This document shows positions 45,118 through 52,794 of a DNA stretch of 64,000 bases, piece by piece. The notes beneath the pieces are model-generated. The model saw only the letters and a list, made by a program, of their open reading frames with translations. It was not told the origin of the DNA and searched no databases. Both the position numbers and the translations under genes were made by a program. Every line of letters begins with the position of its first letter. Within the stretch, counting starts at the first letter, position 1. Origin of the DNA: Halobacteria archaeon AArc-dxtr1. Its GTDB lineage: Archaea; Halobacteriota; Halobacteria; Halobacteriales; Natrialbaceae. The DNA lies in assembly GCA_025517425.1 (NCBI GenBank), contig JAOPJY010000001.1:1102217-1166216 (forward strand). The letters are read 5' to 3'.

Positions 45118-45504
45118 TCAGGCTGCAGCGATCACTTCGATCTCGACGCCGATATCGATCGGGAGATCCGCGACTTCGACGGCGCTTCGGGCCGGGAACG
45201 GATCGCTCATGTACTCCGCGTAGACCTCGTTAACGGCGTCGTACGTGTCCATATCGGTGACGAAGACGGTCGCTTTGAGCACGTCGTCCAAAGATGCACC
45301 CGCGGCCTGCAGGACGATCTCGATGTTCTCGAGTGTTCTGGCGGTCTGTTCTCTGATGTCGTCGCCGACGATCTCATCGGTCTCGGGGTCAACGGGACCC
45401 TGGCCCGAAACGTAGATCGTGTCTCCGTGGCGGACCGCCTGCGAGAACGGACCGATACTACCTGGTGCGTCGTCGGTCGCGATTTCTTCCATCGACATGT
45501 GCAT
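45118..45504 (-). CDS. ridA: RidA family protein
   Basis: Reactive-enamine/imine deaminase that clears 2-aminoacrylate and related intermediates made by PLP enzymes. A 128-residue trimer-forming fold: GPFSQAVRHGDTIYVSGQGP, VLKATVFVTDMDTYDAVNEV and FPARSAVEVADLP, where the Arg is the active-site residue. Three ATGs are close together; the first (45504) lies about 26 nt after an AT-rich TTACAATA box, so it is kept. Relevant to this genome segment because it protects branched-chain biosynthesis. Confidence 0.93.
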   Translation of the reverse strand: MHMSMEEIATDDAPGSIGPFSQAVRHGDTIYVSGQGPVDPETDEIVGDDIREQTARTLENIEIVLQAAGASLDDVLKATVFVTDMDTYDAVNEVYAEYMSDPFPARSAVEVADLPIDIGVEIEVIAAA

Positions 45505-45573
45505 CTTCGGGGTTTCGTGGGGTCCGTATTGTAAGTAGGTGATAGAACGAGCGGCAGCGTCACGCCAGCCAGG

Positions 45574-46689
45574 TCAGTCGGTAAACACTGGCAGCGGGCG
45601 CAGTTTGCGCAAGTCGTCAGCGTCGCGTCGGGCGCGTCCGGATCGTGATTTGCGGCCCCCACCGCCACGGCCGCCGTCACCACCACGGAGCAGCCGATAC
45701 CCCGCGTACAGCGCGAGCGCTCCGAGCCCGAGACCCGCAGTCCGTCTGGAGGGAAGGCGTCGCTGGACGAGCGTTGTGTAGAGACTCGTCTCGGCGACGT
45801 GGCCCTCGTACTCGCCGCGCTCCTCGAGATCTCCGGATGGTTCGTCGAGGGCGTCGGTTCCACGCTCGGCGTCAGGGCGTTCCGTCCGCTGCTGTCGGCT
45901 AAAGACCGTCCGCATGAGTGTATCCATCAGTCCCGAGGCATGCTGTCCGAGCACCGCGAGCTGTTTGCCGCCGGCGCCGACGGTCACCTCCCGCTGTGGG
46001 CGCTCTGCAGCGTCGAGGATCGCGCGGGCGACCGTCTCCGGCGCGTAGATCGGCGGTGGCAGCGTCGCCTCCTCATTCATGTAGTTACGCGCGTGCTGGG
46101 GATACGGCGTGTCGATCGAGCCCGGCTTGACGAGCGTCACCGAGATCGGCGCACCCTCGTCTTCGAGTTCCATCCGCAGCGTGTCGGTGAACGCCTTGAC
46201 GGCGTGTTTCGACGCCGAGTAGCTGCCCTGCAACATGAGAGCGCGCTCGGAGACGACGCTCCCGATGTTGATGATCGCGCCGCCGCGCCCGCGCAGATGC
46301 GCTACGGCCTCGAGCGAGCCGTAGACGACGCCCCAGACGTTGGTCTCGAACTGCTCGCGCATGTCCTCGACTGGCACGTCCGTCAGTTTGCCGTAGATGG
46401 AGACCGCGGCGCCGTTCACCCAGGTGTCGAAGCCGCCGTAGGCGTCCTCGGCGACGGCCGCGATCTCTCTGACGGCGTCGCGGTCGCCGACGTCGGCGAC
46501 AACGTACTCCACGTCGCCGCCCTCGGCCTCGGTCTCCTCGGCCAGCTCCCGCAGGGCGTCCTCGCTTCGCGCGGCGAGGACGAGTCGCGCGCCGCGTTCG
46601 GCGGCCATCCGCGCAGTCGAGAGGCCGATGCCGGAGGAGGCGCCGGTGATGACGATCACTTGCTCGTCGATGGGGCGTAGGTCAGGCAC
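45574..46689 (-). CDS. Short-chain dehydrogenase with membrane-anchor tail
   Basis: A 371-residue SDR starting at GTG. The NAD(P) motif VIVITGASSGIG is at residues 11-22, NGAA and INIGSVVSERALMLQGSYSA lead to the catalytic YSASK (about 155-159). After the normal 250-residue domain the protein continues with a polar, acidic segment, a hydrophobic stretch (AGLGLGALALYAGYRLL) and a Gly/Arg-rich tail, so it is probably anchored to the membrane. Substrate unknown. It lies 128 nt after the Gfo/Idh gene, on the same strand. Confidence 0.88.
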   Translation of the reverse strand: MPDLRPIDEQVIVITGASSGIGLSTARMAAERGARLVLAARSEDALRELAEETEAEGGDVEYVVADVGDRDAVREIAAVAEDAYGGFDTWVNGAAVSIYGKLTDVPVEDMREQFETNVWGVVYGSLEAVAHLRGRGGAIINIGSVVSERALMLQGSYSASKHAVKAFTDTLRMELEDEGAPISVTLVKPGSIDTPYPQHARNYMNEEATLPPPIYAPETVARAILDAAERPQREVTVGAGGKQLAVLGQHASGLMDTLMRTVFSRQQRTERPDAERGTDALDEPSGDLEERGEYEGHVAETSLYTTLVQRRLPSRRTAGLGLGALALYAGYRLLRGGDGGRGGGGRKSRSGRARRDADDLRKLRPLPVFTD

Positions 46690-46817
46690 TGTGGAACAAC
46701 TCCGTGCGGGTCGGAGGGCCAGGATGACCTTGCCGGCGCGGCCTGTATTCGCTGGGACGGGGTCGCAGTCGCAGGAAGCAAAACGGTTCGAAGAAGGTCG
46801 AAACGGACGGTCTGGGG

Positions 46818-48071
46818 CTAGTCGTCGCCGGCCATTCCGGATGGGGACGGATCGAACTCGCCGCGGGCCGGCTCCGGGACGTACTCCTCCAGATCGACGT
46901 CGTCGAAGGCAACGCGCTCGCCGCGCTCGGCCGAGAGGTACGACGCCATGCAGAGTTCGACGATCTCGAGCCCGTCGTAGAGGTCCTCGCTCGCGTTCTC
47001 GCCGTTTCGGAACGCCGAGACGACGTGGCGGTTCTGATCCAGATAGCCGTAGGTCGTCACCTCGTCCGGGATGACGGCCATCTCGCCCTGGCCGGCCTGT
47101 TGTTTCTCGACGACGTAGCCGGTGTCGTCTTCGACCTCGCTCGAGAAGAAGACGTTGACGCCCGAGTCGAGCGTGTTGATATTTCCGGAGTACTCCGGGC
47201 CGAGCAGTTCGATGGTGATACGCAGCCCCTTTCCGACGAAACACCAGGAGTTCGTCGACTCGGCGACGACGACCTCGCCGTCGTCGGTTTCGTAGAAGAC
47301 GGTGGCGTGGGCGTAGTCCTCCGTGGGCTCGGCCTGGAAGTCGACGTCGAAATCCTCGGCGAGCCGGTCGGCGTACTCGTCGCGGGTCCACTTCAGCGTC
47401 GAGAGGTCACAGCTCACGGCGAGGGGGGTGAGATCGTCGCCGGTTTCGGCCTCGAGTAAGTGCTTGTTGACCTTGTGGCAGTGACACATCATGTCGCTCA
47501 AGACGCCGCCGCCCTGCTTGTCGCCCTGCCAGAACCACGCCGAGTGCGGCCCGGCGTGCTCCTCGGCCGAGCGCGCGAGGTAGGGCCGGCCCGTGGCCTC
47601 GGCGCTGTCCCAGAGGAGGTCCTTGATCTTCGCGATGCCGGGCATGAACACCTGATTCTCGAGATAGGCGTGGTTGACGTCGATCGACTCGATCAGGTCG
47701 ACGACCTCCTGCGCTTCCGCGAGGTTGCGCGCGAGGGGCTTCTCGATAGCGATGCCGTCCAGATCGGCGCCGTCCTCGACGGCCTCGACGACCGCCTCGA
47801 TCGTCTCGAGGCGGGTGAAGTTCGGGCTGGTTATCCAGAGCGCGTCGACGTCCGGATCGCGCGTCAACTCGCCGACCGACTCGTGGACCGTCGGATCCCC
47901 ACACTCGTACCCGCGGAGCTTCTCCGCGAGGGCTTCGGCCTTGCTCCGAGTCGGGTTCATTACGCCCGCTGCGTGAGCGTGTCGGATCCCGCGCAGCGTC
48001 TCCGAGTGGAACGTGTCGGTGATGAAGCCGGCGCCGACGAAACCGATGCCCAGTGAATCATTCGCTGGCAT
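46818..48071 (-). CDS. Gfo/Idh/MocA family oxidoreductase
   Basis: NAD(P)-dependent sugar or polyol dehydrogenase type, 417 residues. The Rossmann N-terminus is LGIGFVGAGFITDTFHSE; IAIEKPLARNLAEAQEVVD holds the EKP motif with the catalytic Lys. SDMMCHCHKVNKHLLEAETG provides the later metal/acid-base region. The C-terminal half is the beta-sheet substrate domain. The ATG at 48071 is about 29 nt after a TTTATATTATC box (48094-48108), so the mRNA is probably leaderless. The substrate is not predictable. Confidence 0.9.
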   Translation of the reverse strand: MPANDSLGIGFVGAGFITDTFHSETLRGIRHAHAAGVMNPTRSKAEALAEKLRGYECGDPTVHESVGELTRDPDVDALWITSPNFTRLETIEAVVEAVEDGADLDGIAIEKPLARNLAEAQEVVDLIESIDVNHAYLENQVFMPGIAKIKDLLWDSAEATGRPYLARSAEEHAGPHSAWFWQGDKQGGGVLSDMMCHCHKVNKHLLEAETGDDLTPLAVSCDLSTLKWTRDEYADRLAEDFDVDFQAEPTEDYAHATVFYETDDGEVVVAESTNSWCFVGKGLRITIELLGPEYSGNINTLDSGVNVFFSSEVEDDTGYVVEKQQAGQGEMAVIPDEVTTYGYLDQNRHVVSAFRNGENASEDLYDGLEIVELCMASYLSAERGERVAFDDVDLEEYVPEPARGEFDPSPSGMAGDD

Positions 48072-48093
48072 GTGCTCGGAGATCTGTCCGCAT

Positions 48094-48108
48094 CGATAAT
48101 ATAAATAC
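48094..48108 (-). promoter_or_regulatory. TATA-like box of the Gfo/Idh gene
   Basis: On the minus strand TATTTATATTATC lies about 23-37 nt before the ATG at 48071. It is the most AT-rich stretch in this area and the spacing is that of a leaderless haloarchaeal promoter. Confidence 0.6.
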
Positions 48109-48167
48109 TGCAACTGGCAGCCCGGCGCGAGCGGTGGATTGGATTCGAGAAGGTCGGTTGGCGGGTT

Positions 48168-48187
48168 CGCGGGACAGAATTCGAATC
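48168..48187 (-). repeat. Diverged copy of tRNA-Leu 3' end
   Basis: CGCGGGACAGAATTCGAATC differs from the 3' end of tRNA-Leu(TAG) at two positions. A GATTCGA at about 48142-48148 could pair with its TCGAATC, echoing the arrangement of the intact copy at 48406. Confidence 0.5.
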
Positions 48188-48359
48188 AGGGAGGTCGCAG
48201 CACGCTGCTCCCAGAGTTGGTACAAGACCCACTGCAATACACACCAGTCAACTGTCGGCAAACGAGCGGTTCGGAGAACCCGAGTGAAGCCGTTCACCGA
48301 GCGCTACGCGCTCGGGCCAAGCGACGACCGTAGGGAGGAGTGCAGTGCTTTTGGTCCAG

Positions 48360-48400
48360 CTTTTGCCGAGGGCTGACGCAGTCAGCCCGCAGAGCAAAAG
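48360..48400. repeat. Long imperfect hairpin
   Basis: CTTTTGC (48360-48366) pairs with GCAAAAG (48394-48400), and inside it GGGCTGAC pairs with GTCAGCCC over a GCA loop (48370-48388). Adjacent upstream sequence (GCAGTGCTTTTGGTCCAGC) looks like a dispersed haloarchaeal repeat; a related segment follows the malic enzyme gene at about 52660-52704. Confidence 0.65.
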
Positions 48401-48405
48401 GTGGA

Positions 48406-48427
48406 TGCGCGGGACAGGATTCGAACC
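48406..48427 (-). repeat. Perfect 22-base copy of tRNA-Leu(TAG) 3' end
   Basis: Identical to 48517-48538, from the discriminator base through the acceptor 3' strand into the T-arm. Its T-arm bases 48416-48425 have an exact inverted copy at 48466-48475, forming a 10-bp stem around a spacer with TTCGCTTCGCTCA. Confidence 0.85.
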
Positions 48428-48484
48428 ACAGTCGTTCCGTTCGCTTCGCTCACTTCACTCCTTGATTCGAATCCTTTTGCGATA

Positions 48485-48514
48485 GCTGTCGCTCGCGGAA
48501 TTGCTCGCGACAGC
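48485..48514. repeat. Inverted repeat abutting tRNA-Leu 3' end
   Basis: GCTGTCGC (48485-48492) and GCGACAGC (48507-48514) form an 8-bp stem over a 14-nt loop, 2 nt from the tRNA 3' end. The position matches the hairpin beside tRNA-Ser(CGA). Confidence 0.7.
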
Positions 48515-48516
48515 AA

Positions 48517-48598
48517 TGCGCGGGACAGGATTCGAACCTGCGGACCCCTACGGGACAGCGTCCTAAGCGCTGCGCCGTTACCACTTGGCTACCCGCGC
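48517..48598 (-). tRNA. tRNA-Leu(TAG)
   Basis: On the minus strand, acceptor GCGCGGG pairs with CCCGCGC (TCCCGCGC at the 3' end), anticodon stem-loop CAGCG-CTTAGGA-CGCTG carries TAG, the variable arm is long, the T-arm is GCAGGTTCGAATCCTGT and the discriminator is A. CCA is not encoded. Confidence 0.94.
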
Positions 48599-48660
48599 TC
48601 AACACAGCGTACCGTCGATTCGAGTAAGAAGCTGTCGATCCGACCGAGTCTCTCTGCGCC

Positions 48661-48837
48661 TCAGTCGTGGGCCAGGGGCTCTTCGGGCGACCAGTCGGGT
48701 GGGACGATGAAGGTAACGTGCTCCGAGTCACGCAGCTGGTGGAGCTCTGCGGCCTGCTCGGCCATCGACCGGTCCCGGTACGGTAGCTCGAGACCGCATC
48801 CGGTACAGACGAGCTTGCAGGTTACCCTGGATGACAT
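48661..48837 (-). CDS. Small CxxC protein
   Basis: A 58-residue protein: MSSRVTCKLVCTGCGLELPY with a Cys group near the start, DRSMAEQAAELHQLRDSEH, and the acidic end DWSPEEPLAHD. The single CxxC plus a further Cys and a His could bind zinc. The ATG at 48837 gives the conserved-looking start. It faces the TFB-like gene. Function unknown. Confidence 0.6.
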   Translation of the reverse strand: MSSRVTCKLVCTGCGLELPYRDRSMAEQAAELHQLRDSEHVTFIVPPDWSPEEPLAHD

Positions 48838-49010
48838 AGGAACGTGACCGCGGACTGGAGACGGACACACGTGAACTACGGAGGGGCGAGTCGAGCTTTA
48901 GTAATCGTGACTTACAGAGGCTGACGGGGGACTGTCGGGAAGTGCTGACAGCGCGAGGTCGGATCGTGAACGTACGGACGTTTATCCCGCATTGGACACT
49001 ACAACTGGGT

Positions 49011-49319
49011 ATGCACAGCGCGAGAGACCGGGTCGAGCACGAGGCCTGGCTCGACGAGCTCGAAGTGATCGCCGACAGACTCGGTCTGTCTACCGACGCG
49101 CGATCGTGTGCGGCCGAGCTATTCCTCTCTGACGTTCCCGAGGCCGACCGATCGAAACGAGCGGTCCTCGCGGCCAGTGTCTACGCCGGGTCGCTGGTTG
49201 CTGGAGAGGGCTGCACACAGGGACGTGTGGCCGAGGCGTCCGACGTCTCGCGGCTGTCGATCCAGCAGCGCTGGAAGGACCTGCTCGAGAGTGCCGGACT
49301 GGAGCCGCCGGGCTGGTAG
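49011..49319 (+). CDS. TFB-like single cyclin-fold protein
   Basis: A 102-residue protein that looks like one cyclin repeat of transcription factor B: RLGLSTDARSCAAELFLSDV, RAVLAASVYAGSLVAGEG and TQGRVAEASDVSRLSIQQRW with a helix-turn-helix-like end. It lacks the N-terminal zinc ribbon, B-finger and the second repeat, so it cannot act as a normal initiation factor; it may bind DNA or modulate TFB. The ATG at 49011 is 30 nt after a TTTATCC box (48981-48987). Confidence 0.75.
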   Translation: MHSARDRVEHEAWLDELEVIADRLGLSTDARSCAAELFLSDVPEADRSKRAVLAASVYAGSLVAGEGCTQGRVAEASDVSRLSIQQRWKDLLESAGLEPPGW

Positions 49320-49340
49320 ACCCGAGACAACTGCGCCGTG

Positions 49341-49673
49341 CTACGGTCGAACGTACCCGTAGCCATCGGCTTGGAGTCGGGTGACCTCGACGGCGCCTTC
49401 CGGGACCGTCTCGACTCCCTCGACGAGATCGGAATCCGCGAGTCCGCGGCCGTCGAGGGTGTTCTCGCAAGCCTTCACCGCGACATCATCGTCGAGTAGC
49501 GCACGAACCGTGTCCTCGTTCTCGCCGCCTGCTTTGATCGCGCCGATTCCGTCGGCCTGGACGACGAGTACGATGTCGTCGATTTCCTCGTCCGCCAAGA
49601 GGTTCTCGGCAATCGCGAAGGCGGTTCGCTGTTCGGTCTCGTCGCCGGAGGGGACGTGAATAACGCTCTGCAT
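49341..49673 (-). CDS. DsrE family protein
   Basis: A 110-residue protein with the DsrE/DsrF-like alpha/beta fold: [40 protein letters not shown] and [20 protein letters not shown], which has the Cys position of the family. Such proteins take part in sulfur transfer or unknown redox roles. The ATG at 49673 is chosen because conserved sequence begins there. It is convergent with the TFB-like gene. Confidence 0.82.
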   Translation of the reverse strand: MQSVIHVPSGDETEQRTAFAIAENLLADEEIDDIVLVVQADGIGAIKAGGENEDTVRALLDDDVAVKACENTLDGRGLADSDLVEGVETVPEGAVEVTRLQADGYGYVRP

Positions 49674-49789
49674 ACACCGTTCTGGGACGAGCGGTGTGGA
49701 GTACCTACTGCTTGCGAGAGCGGCGGCGATCGAACAGGCTCGGAGGAGGGGTGTATCGGCCACTCTGCAGCAGAGCCGTCGTGTGTCGG

Positions 49790-50272
49790 TCACTCGCCGT
49801 CCGACTGCGTCCCGTCGAGCACTGCTCCGTGTTCGTCGATCTCGCCGTTGACGATTCGAGTACTCGAGATGATGTCGCCGTCGTCGGCGACGACGTGCGG
49901 AACGACGACGATATCGAGGGCGTCGTGGCCGCGTTCACGCCTGATCTCGTTAATTCGGTGGCCGCCGTCGACGGTTTCCGGCGAGACGACCAGATAGTCG
50001 AACTGAGATTCGGTCGCGATACCGGTCGGTTCGTGGAGCGGTCGGATTTCGAACGCCCGGTCGTACTCCTCGGCGAAGGATGCGAGTTCGGTCTCGAGAC
50101 GACGCTCCCGGCGCTCGTAGGACGACACCGGGCGATCCTCGTGGCGCGTTTTCGGGGCGAGCTCGTCGCTCGTCAGGCCGACGGTCACGTCGCCGAGTTC
50201 GAACGCTCGATCGAAGAGGCGGCGGTGACCGTCGTGGACGGGGTCGAATGTCCCACCGAGCGCGACGTCCAT
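49790..50272 (-). CDS. coaD: Phosphopantetheine adenylyltransferase, archaeal type
   Basis: Transfers AMP to 4'-phosphopantetheine to make dephospho-CoA. The 160-residue nucleotidyltransferase starts [20 protein letters not shown], whose HxGH is the catalytic motif, and has [20 protein letters not shown] and the ISSTRI motif near the C-terminus. Archaeal PPAT is the distinct, eukaryote-like family. It is divergent from the malic enzyme gene with about 130 nt between. Confidence 0.93.
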   Translation of the reverse strand: MDVALGGTFDPVHDGHRRLFDRAFELGDVTVGLTSDELAPKTRHEDRPVSSYERRERRLETELASFAEEYDRAFEIRPLHEPTGIATESQFDYLVVSPETVDGGHRINEIRRERGHDALDIVVVPHVVADDGDIISSTRIVNGEIDEHGAVLDGTQSDGE

Positions 50273-50404
50273 ACCCCGGCACACTGGCGCGGTCCGTATA
50301 AACCAGTCGGAACGAAACGTTCGAAACGCCGATACCGATGGCTTCGACGACCGTCGAACGCCCCGTTCGCATCGCTTTTGGTGGTGGGCGGGAGTACGTG
50401 TCAC

Positions 50405-52657
50405 ATGGGACTTGACGAGGACGCCCTCGAGTATCACCGGACGGATCCGCCCGGGAAAATCGAGATTTCGACGACGAAACCGACGAACACCCAACGAGAC
50501 CTCTCGCTTGCGTACTCGCCGGGTGTGGCCGCTCCGTGTCTGGCGATCGACGACGACGAAACCGACGCGTACAGCTACACGGCAAAGGGGAACCTGGTCG
50601 GAGTCGTCTCGAACGGATCGGCCGTCCTCGGCCTCGGTGACATCGGCGCACAGGCGTCGAAGCCGGTAATGGAAGGGAAAGGGGTCCTGTTCAAACGCTT
50701 CGCCGACATCGACGTCTTCGACATCGAACTCGACGAGGCCGACCCCGACGAGCTGATCCGGGCGATCACGATGATGGAGCCCACCTTCGGCGGAATCAAC
50801 TTAGAGGACATCAAAGCCCCCGAGTGTTTCGTCATCGAAGAGCGCCTGCGCGAGGAGATGGACATCCCGGTCTTTCACGACGACCAGCACGGCACCGCGA
50901 TCATCTCCGGGGCCGCGCTGTTGAACGCCGTCGACGTCGCTGACAAGCAGATCGAGGAGCTGAAAATCGTCTTCTCCGGTGCGGGGGCGAGCGCGCTGGC
51001 TACCGCCGAGTTCTACGTCTCGCTAGGGGCGCGCCGGGAGAATATCTTCATGTGCGACTCGACAGGGATCATCACGGAACAGCGCGTCGAGAACGACGAG
51101 ATCAACGAGTACAAGCGCGCGTTCGCCCAGGACGTTTCCGAAGGCGACCTGTCGGACGCACTCGAGGGCGCCGACGTCTTCGTCGGGCTCTCGGTCGGCG
51201 GCCTCGTCGACGAGGAGATGGTCCGCTCGATGGGAGCCGATCCCATCATCTTCGCGATGGCCAACCCCGATCCGGAGATCGGCTACGAGCAGGCGAAAGC
51301 GGCCCGCGAGGACACCGTCATCATGGCTACCGGCCGCTCTGACTACCCAAACCAGGTCAACAACGTGCTCGGCTTCCCCTTCATCTTCCGTGGCGCGTTG
51401 GACGTCCGGGCGACGGGAATCACCGAGTCGATGAAGGTCGCTGCCGCGGAGGCGCTCGCGGAACTGGCCCGCGAAGACGTACCTGACGCCGTCGTCAAGG
51501 CCTACGGCGACGAACCGCTGCAGTACGGTCCGGAATACATCATCCCGAAGCCGGTCGATCCGCGGGTGTTGTTCCGGGTTGCTCCAGCCGTCGCGCAGGC
51601 CGCGATGGACGCCGGAGCCGCGCGAACCGAGATCGACCTCGACGCCTACGAAGAACAGCTCGAGGCGCGCCTCGGAAAGTCTCGCGAGATGATGCGGGTC
51701 GTCCTGAACAAAGCAAAGAGCGACCCGAAGACGGTCGCACTCGCAGAGGGCGAGAACGAGAAGATGATCCGTGCGGCCTACCAGCTCGAAGAGGAAGGGA
51801 TCGCCGACCCGGTTCTGATCGGCGACGAGAGCGACATCCGGAAGACGGCGGCCAATCTCGGGCTCGACTTCGCGCCCGAGGTTGCCGATCCGACGGCCGA
51901 CGGCGAGGGGTACGCCGAGCGGCTGTACGAGCTACGCCAGCGCAAGGGCATCACGCGAACGGAGGCGAGCGAGTTGATCGAGCGCGACACCAACTACTTC
52001 GGCAGCGTGATGGTCGAACGCGGCGACGCCGACGCGTTCCTGACGGGACTCTCTCACCACTACCCCTCGGCGCTCCGGCCGCCCCTGCAAGTGGTCGGAA
52101 CGGCCGAGGACGTCGACTACGCCGCCGGCGTCTACCTGCTGACGTTCAAAAACCGGGTCGTCTTCGTCGCCGACGCGACGGTCAACCAGGACCCCGACGA
52201 GGAGGTCCTCGCGGAGATCACGAAACAGACCGCCAAACTCGCCCGGCGATTCAACGTCGAGCCCCGCGCCGCCTTACTCTCGTACTCGAACTTCGGCAGC
52301 GTCGACAACGCAGACACCCGGAAGCCGCGGACGGCGGCCCGGCGTCTGCAAGACGACCCCGAGGCCGACTTCCCGGTCGACGGCGAGATGCAGGCCGACA
52401 CCGCTGTCGTCGAGGACATCCTCACAGGTACGTACGACTTCGCCGAACTCGAGGAACCCGCGAACGTGCTCGTCTTCCCGAACTTAGAGTCGGGCAACAT
52501 CGGCTACAAGCTGCTCCAGCGGCTGGGCGGCGCCGACGCGATCGGCCCAATGCTGGTCGGGATGGACGAGCCGGTTCACGTCCTCCAGCGTGGCGACGAG
52601 GTCAAAGACATCGTCAATCTGGCGGGCGTGGCGGTCGTCGACGCCCAGCAGGAGTAA
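50405..52657 (+). CDS. maeB: NADP-type malic enzyme fused to phosphotransacetylase-like domain
   Basis: A 750-residue two-domain protein. Residues 1 to about 425 are malic enzyme, oxidatively decarboxylating malate to pyruvate: [55 protein letters not shown] and the Rossmann [17 protein letters not shown]. From about 428 ([20 protein letters not shown]) the rest resembles phosphate acetyltransferase, a regulatory domain in MaeB enzymes. The ATG at 50405 starts [20 protein letters not shown]. It supplies pyruvate or NADPH from C4 acids, complementing the carboxylase gene at 42329. Confidence 0.95.
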   Translation: MGLDEDALEYHRTDPPGKIEISTTKPTNTQRDLSLAYSPGVAAPCLAIDDDETDAYSYTAKGNLVGVVSNGSAVLGLGDIGAQASKPVMEGKGVLFKRFADIDVFDIELDEADPDELIRAITMMEPTFGGINLEDIKAPECFVIEERLREEMDIPVFHDDQHGTAIISGAALLNAVDVADKQIEELKIVFSGAGASALATAEFYVSLGARRENIFMCDSTGIITEQRVENDEINEYKRAFAQDVSEGDLSDALEGADVFVGLSVGGLVDEEMVRSMGADPIIFAMANPDPEIGYEQAKAAREDTVIMATGRSDYPNQVNNVLGFPFIFRGALDVRATGITESMKVAAAEALAELAREDVPDAVVKAYGDEPLQYGPEYIIPKPVDPRVLFRVAPAVAQAAMDAGAARTEIDLDAYEEQLEARLGKSREMMRVVLNKAKSDPKTVALAEGENEKMIRAAYQLEEEGIADPVLIGDESDIRKTAANLGLDFAPEVADPTADGEGYAERLYELRQRKGITRTEASELIERDTNYFGSVMVERGDADAFLTGLSHHYPSALRPPLQVVGTAEDVDYAAGVYLLTFKNRVVFVADATVNQDPDEEVLAEITKQTAKLARRFNVEPRAALLSYSNFGSVDNADTRKPRTAARRLQDDPEADFPVDGEMQADTAVVEDILTGTYDFAELEEPANVLVFPNLESGNIGYKLLQRLGGADAIGPMLVGMDEPVHVLQRGDEVKDIVNLAGVAVVDAQQE

Positions 52658-52659
52658 GA

Positions 52660-52704
52660 TCCGCGAGCGTAGCGAGCGGCTTTTTAGTGGAGATTTTTGC
52701 GCAC
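52660..52704. repeat. Possible dispersed-repeat fragment after maeB
   Basis: GCGAGCGTAGCGAGCGGC is followed by TTTTTAGTGGAGATTTTTGC. The T-rich blocks and spacing resemble the segment at 48346-48366, suggesting two members of a small haloarchaeal intergenic repeat family. Similarity is by eye only. Confidence 0.35.
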
Positions 52705-52794
52705 CATCTGTGAACCCCAAATCGCGCCCCGAAGCTTGCGAAACCGGGACACTTTTGGACGGAGCGTGCTTCGCCTTGCAGCAAGATCCCCCAC

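Larger units (their letters stand above)
48072..48516. other. Intergenic repeat region beside tRNA-Leu(TAG)
   Basis: No gene is supported here. It contains the Gfo/Idh promoter, a diverged tRNA 3'-end copy (48168-48187), a dispersed-repeat-like segment (48286-48366), a long hairpin (48360-48400), a perfect 22-base tRNA 3'-end copy (48406-48427), an inverted T-arm copy (48466-48475) and a hairpin abutting the tRNA (48485-48514). Confidence 0.7.

Noticed and set aside
46690-47391. N-terminal extension of the SDR frame
   Set aside because: The upstream part is Arg-rich antisense of the Gfo/Idh gene; the SDR domain begins properly at the GTG at 46689.
49694-50404. N-terminal extension of the malic enzyme frame
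   Set aside because: It overlaps coaD on the other strand and lacks conservation; [18 protein letters not shown] at 50405 is a natural start.
50405-52657. Malic enzyme-PTA fusion as a novel fusion
   Set aside because: This two-domain MaeB architecture is widespread in bacteria and haloarchaea.
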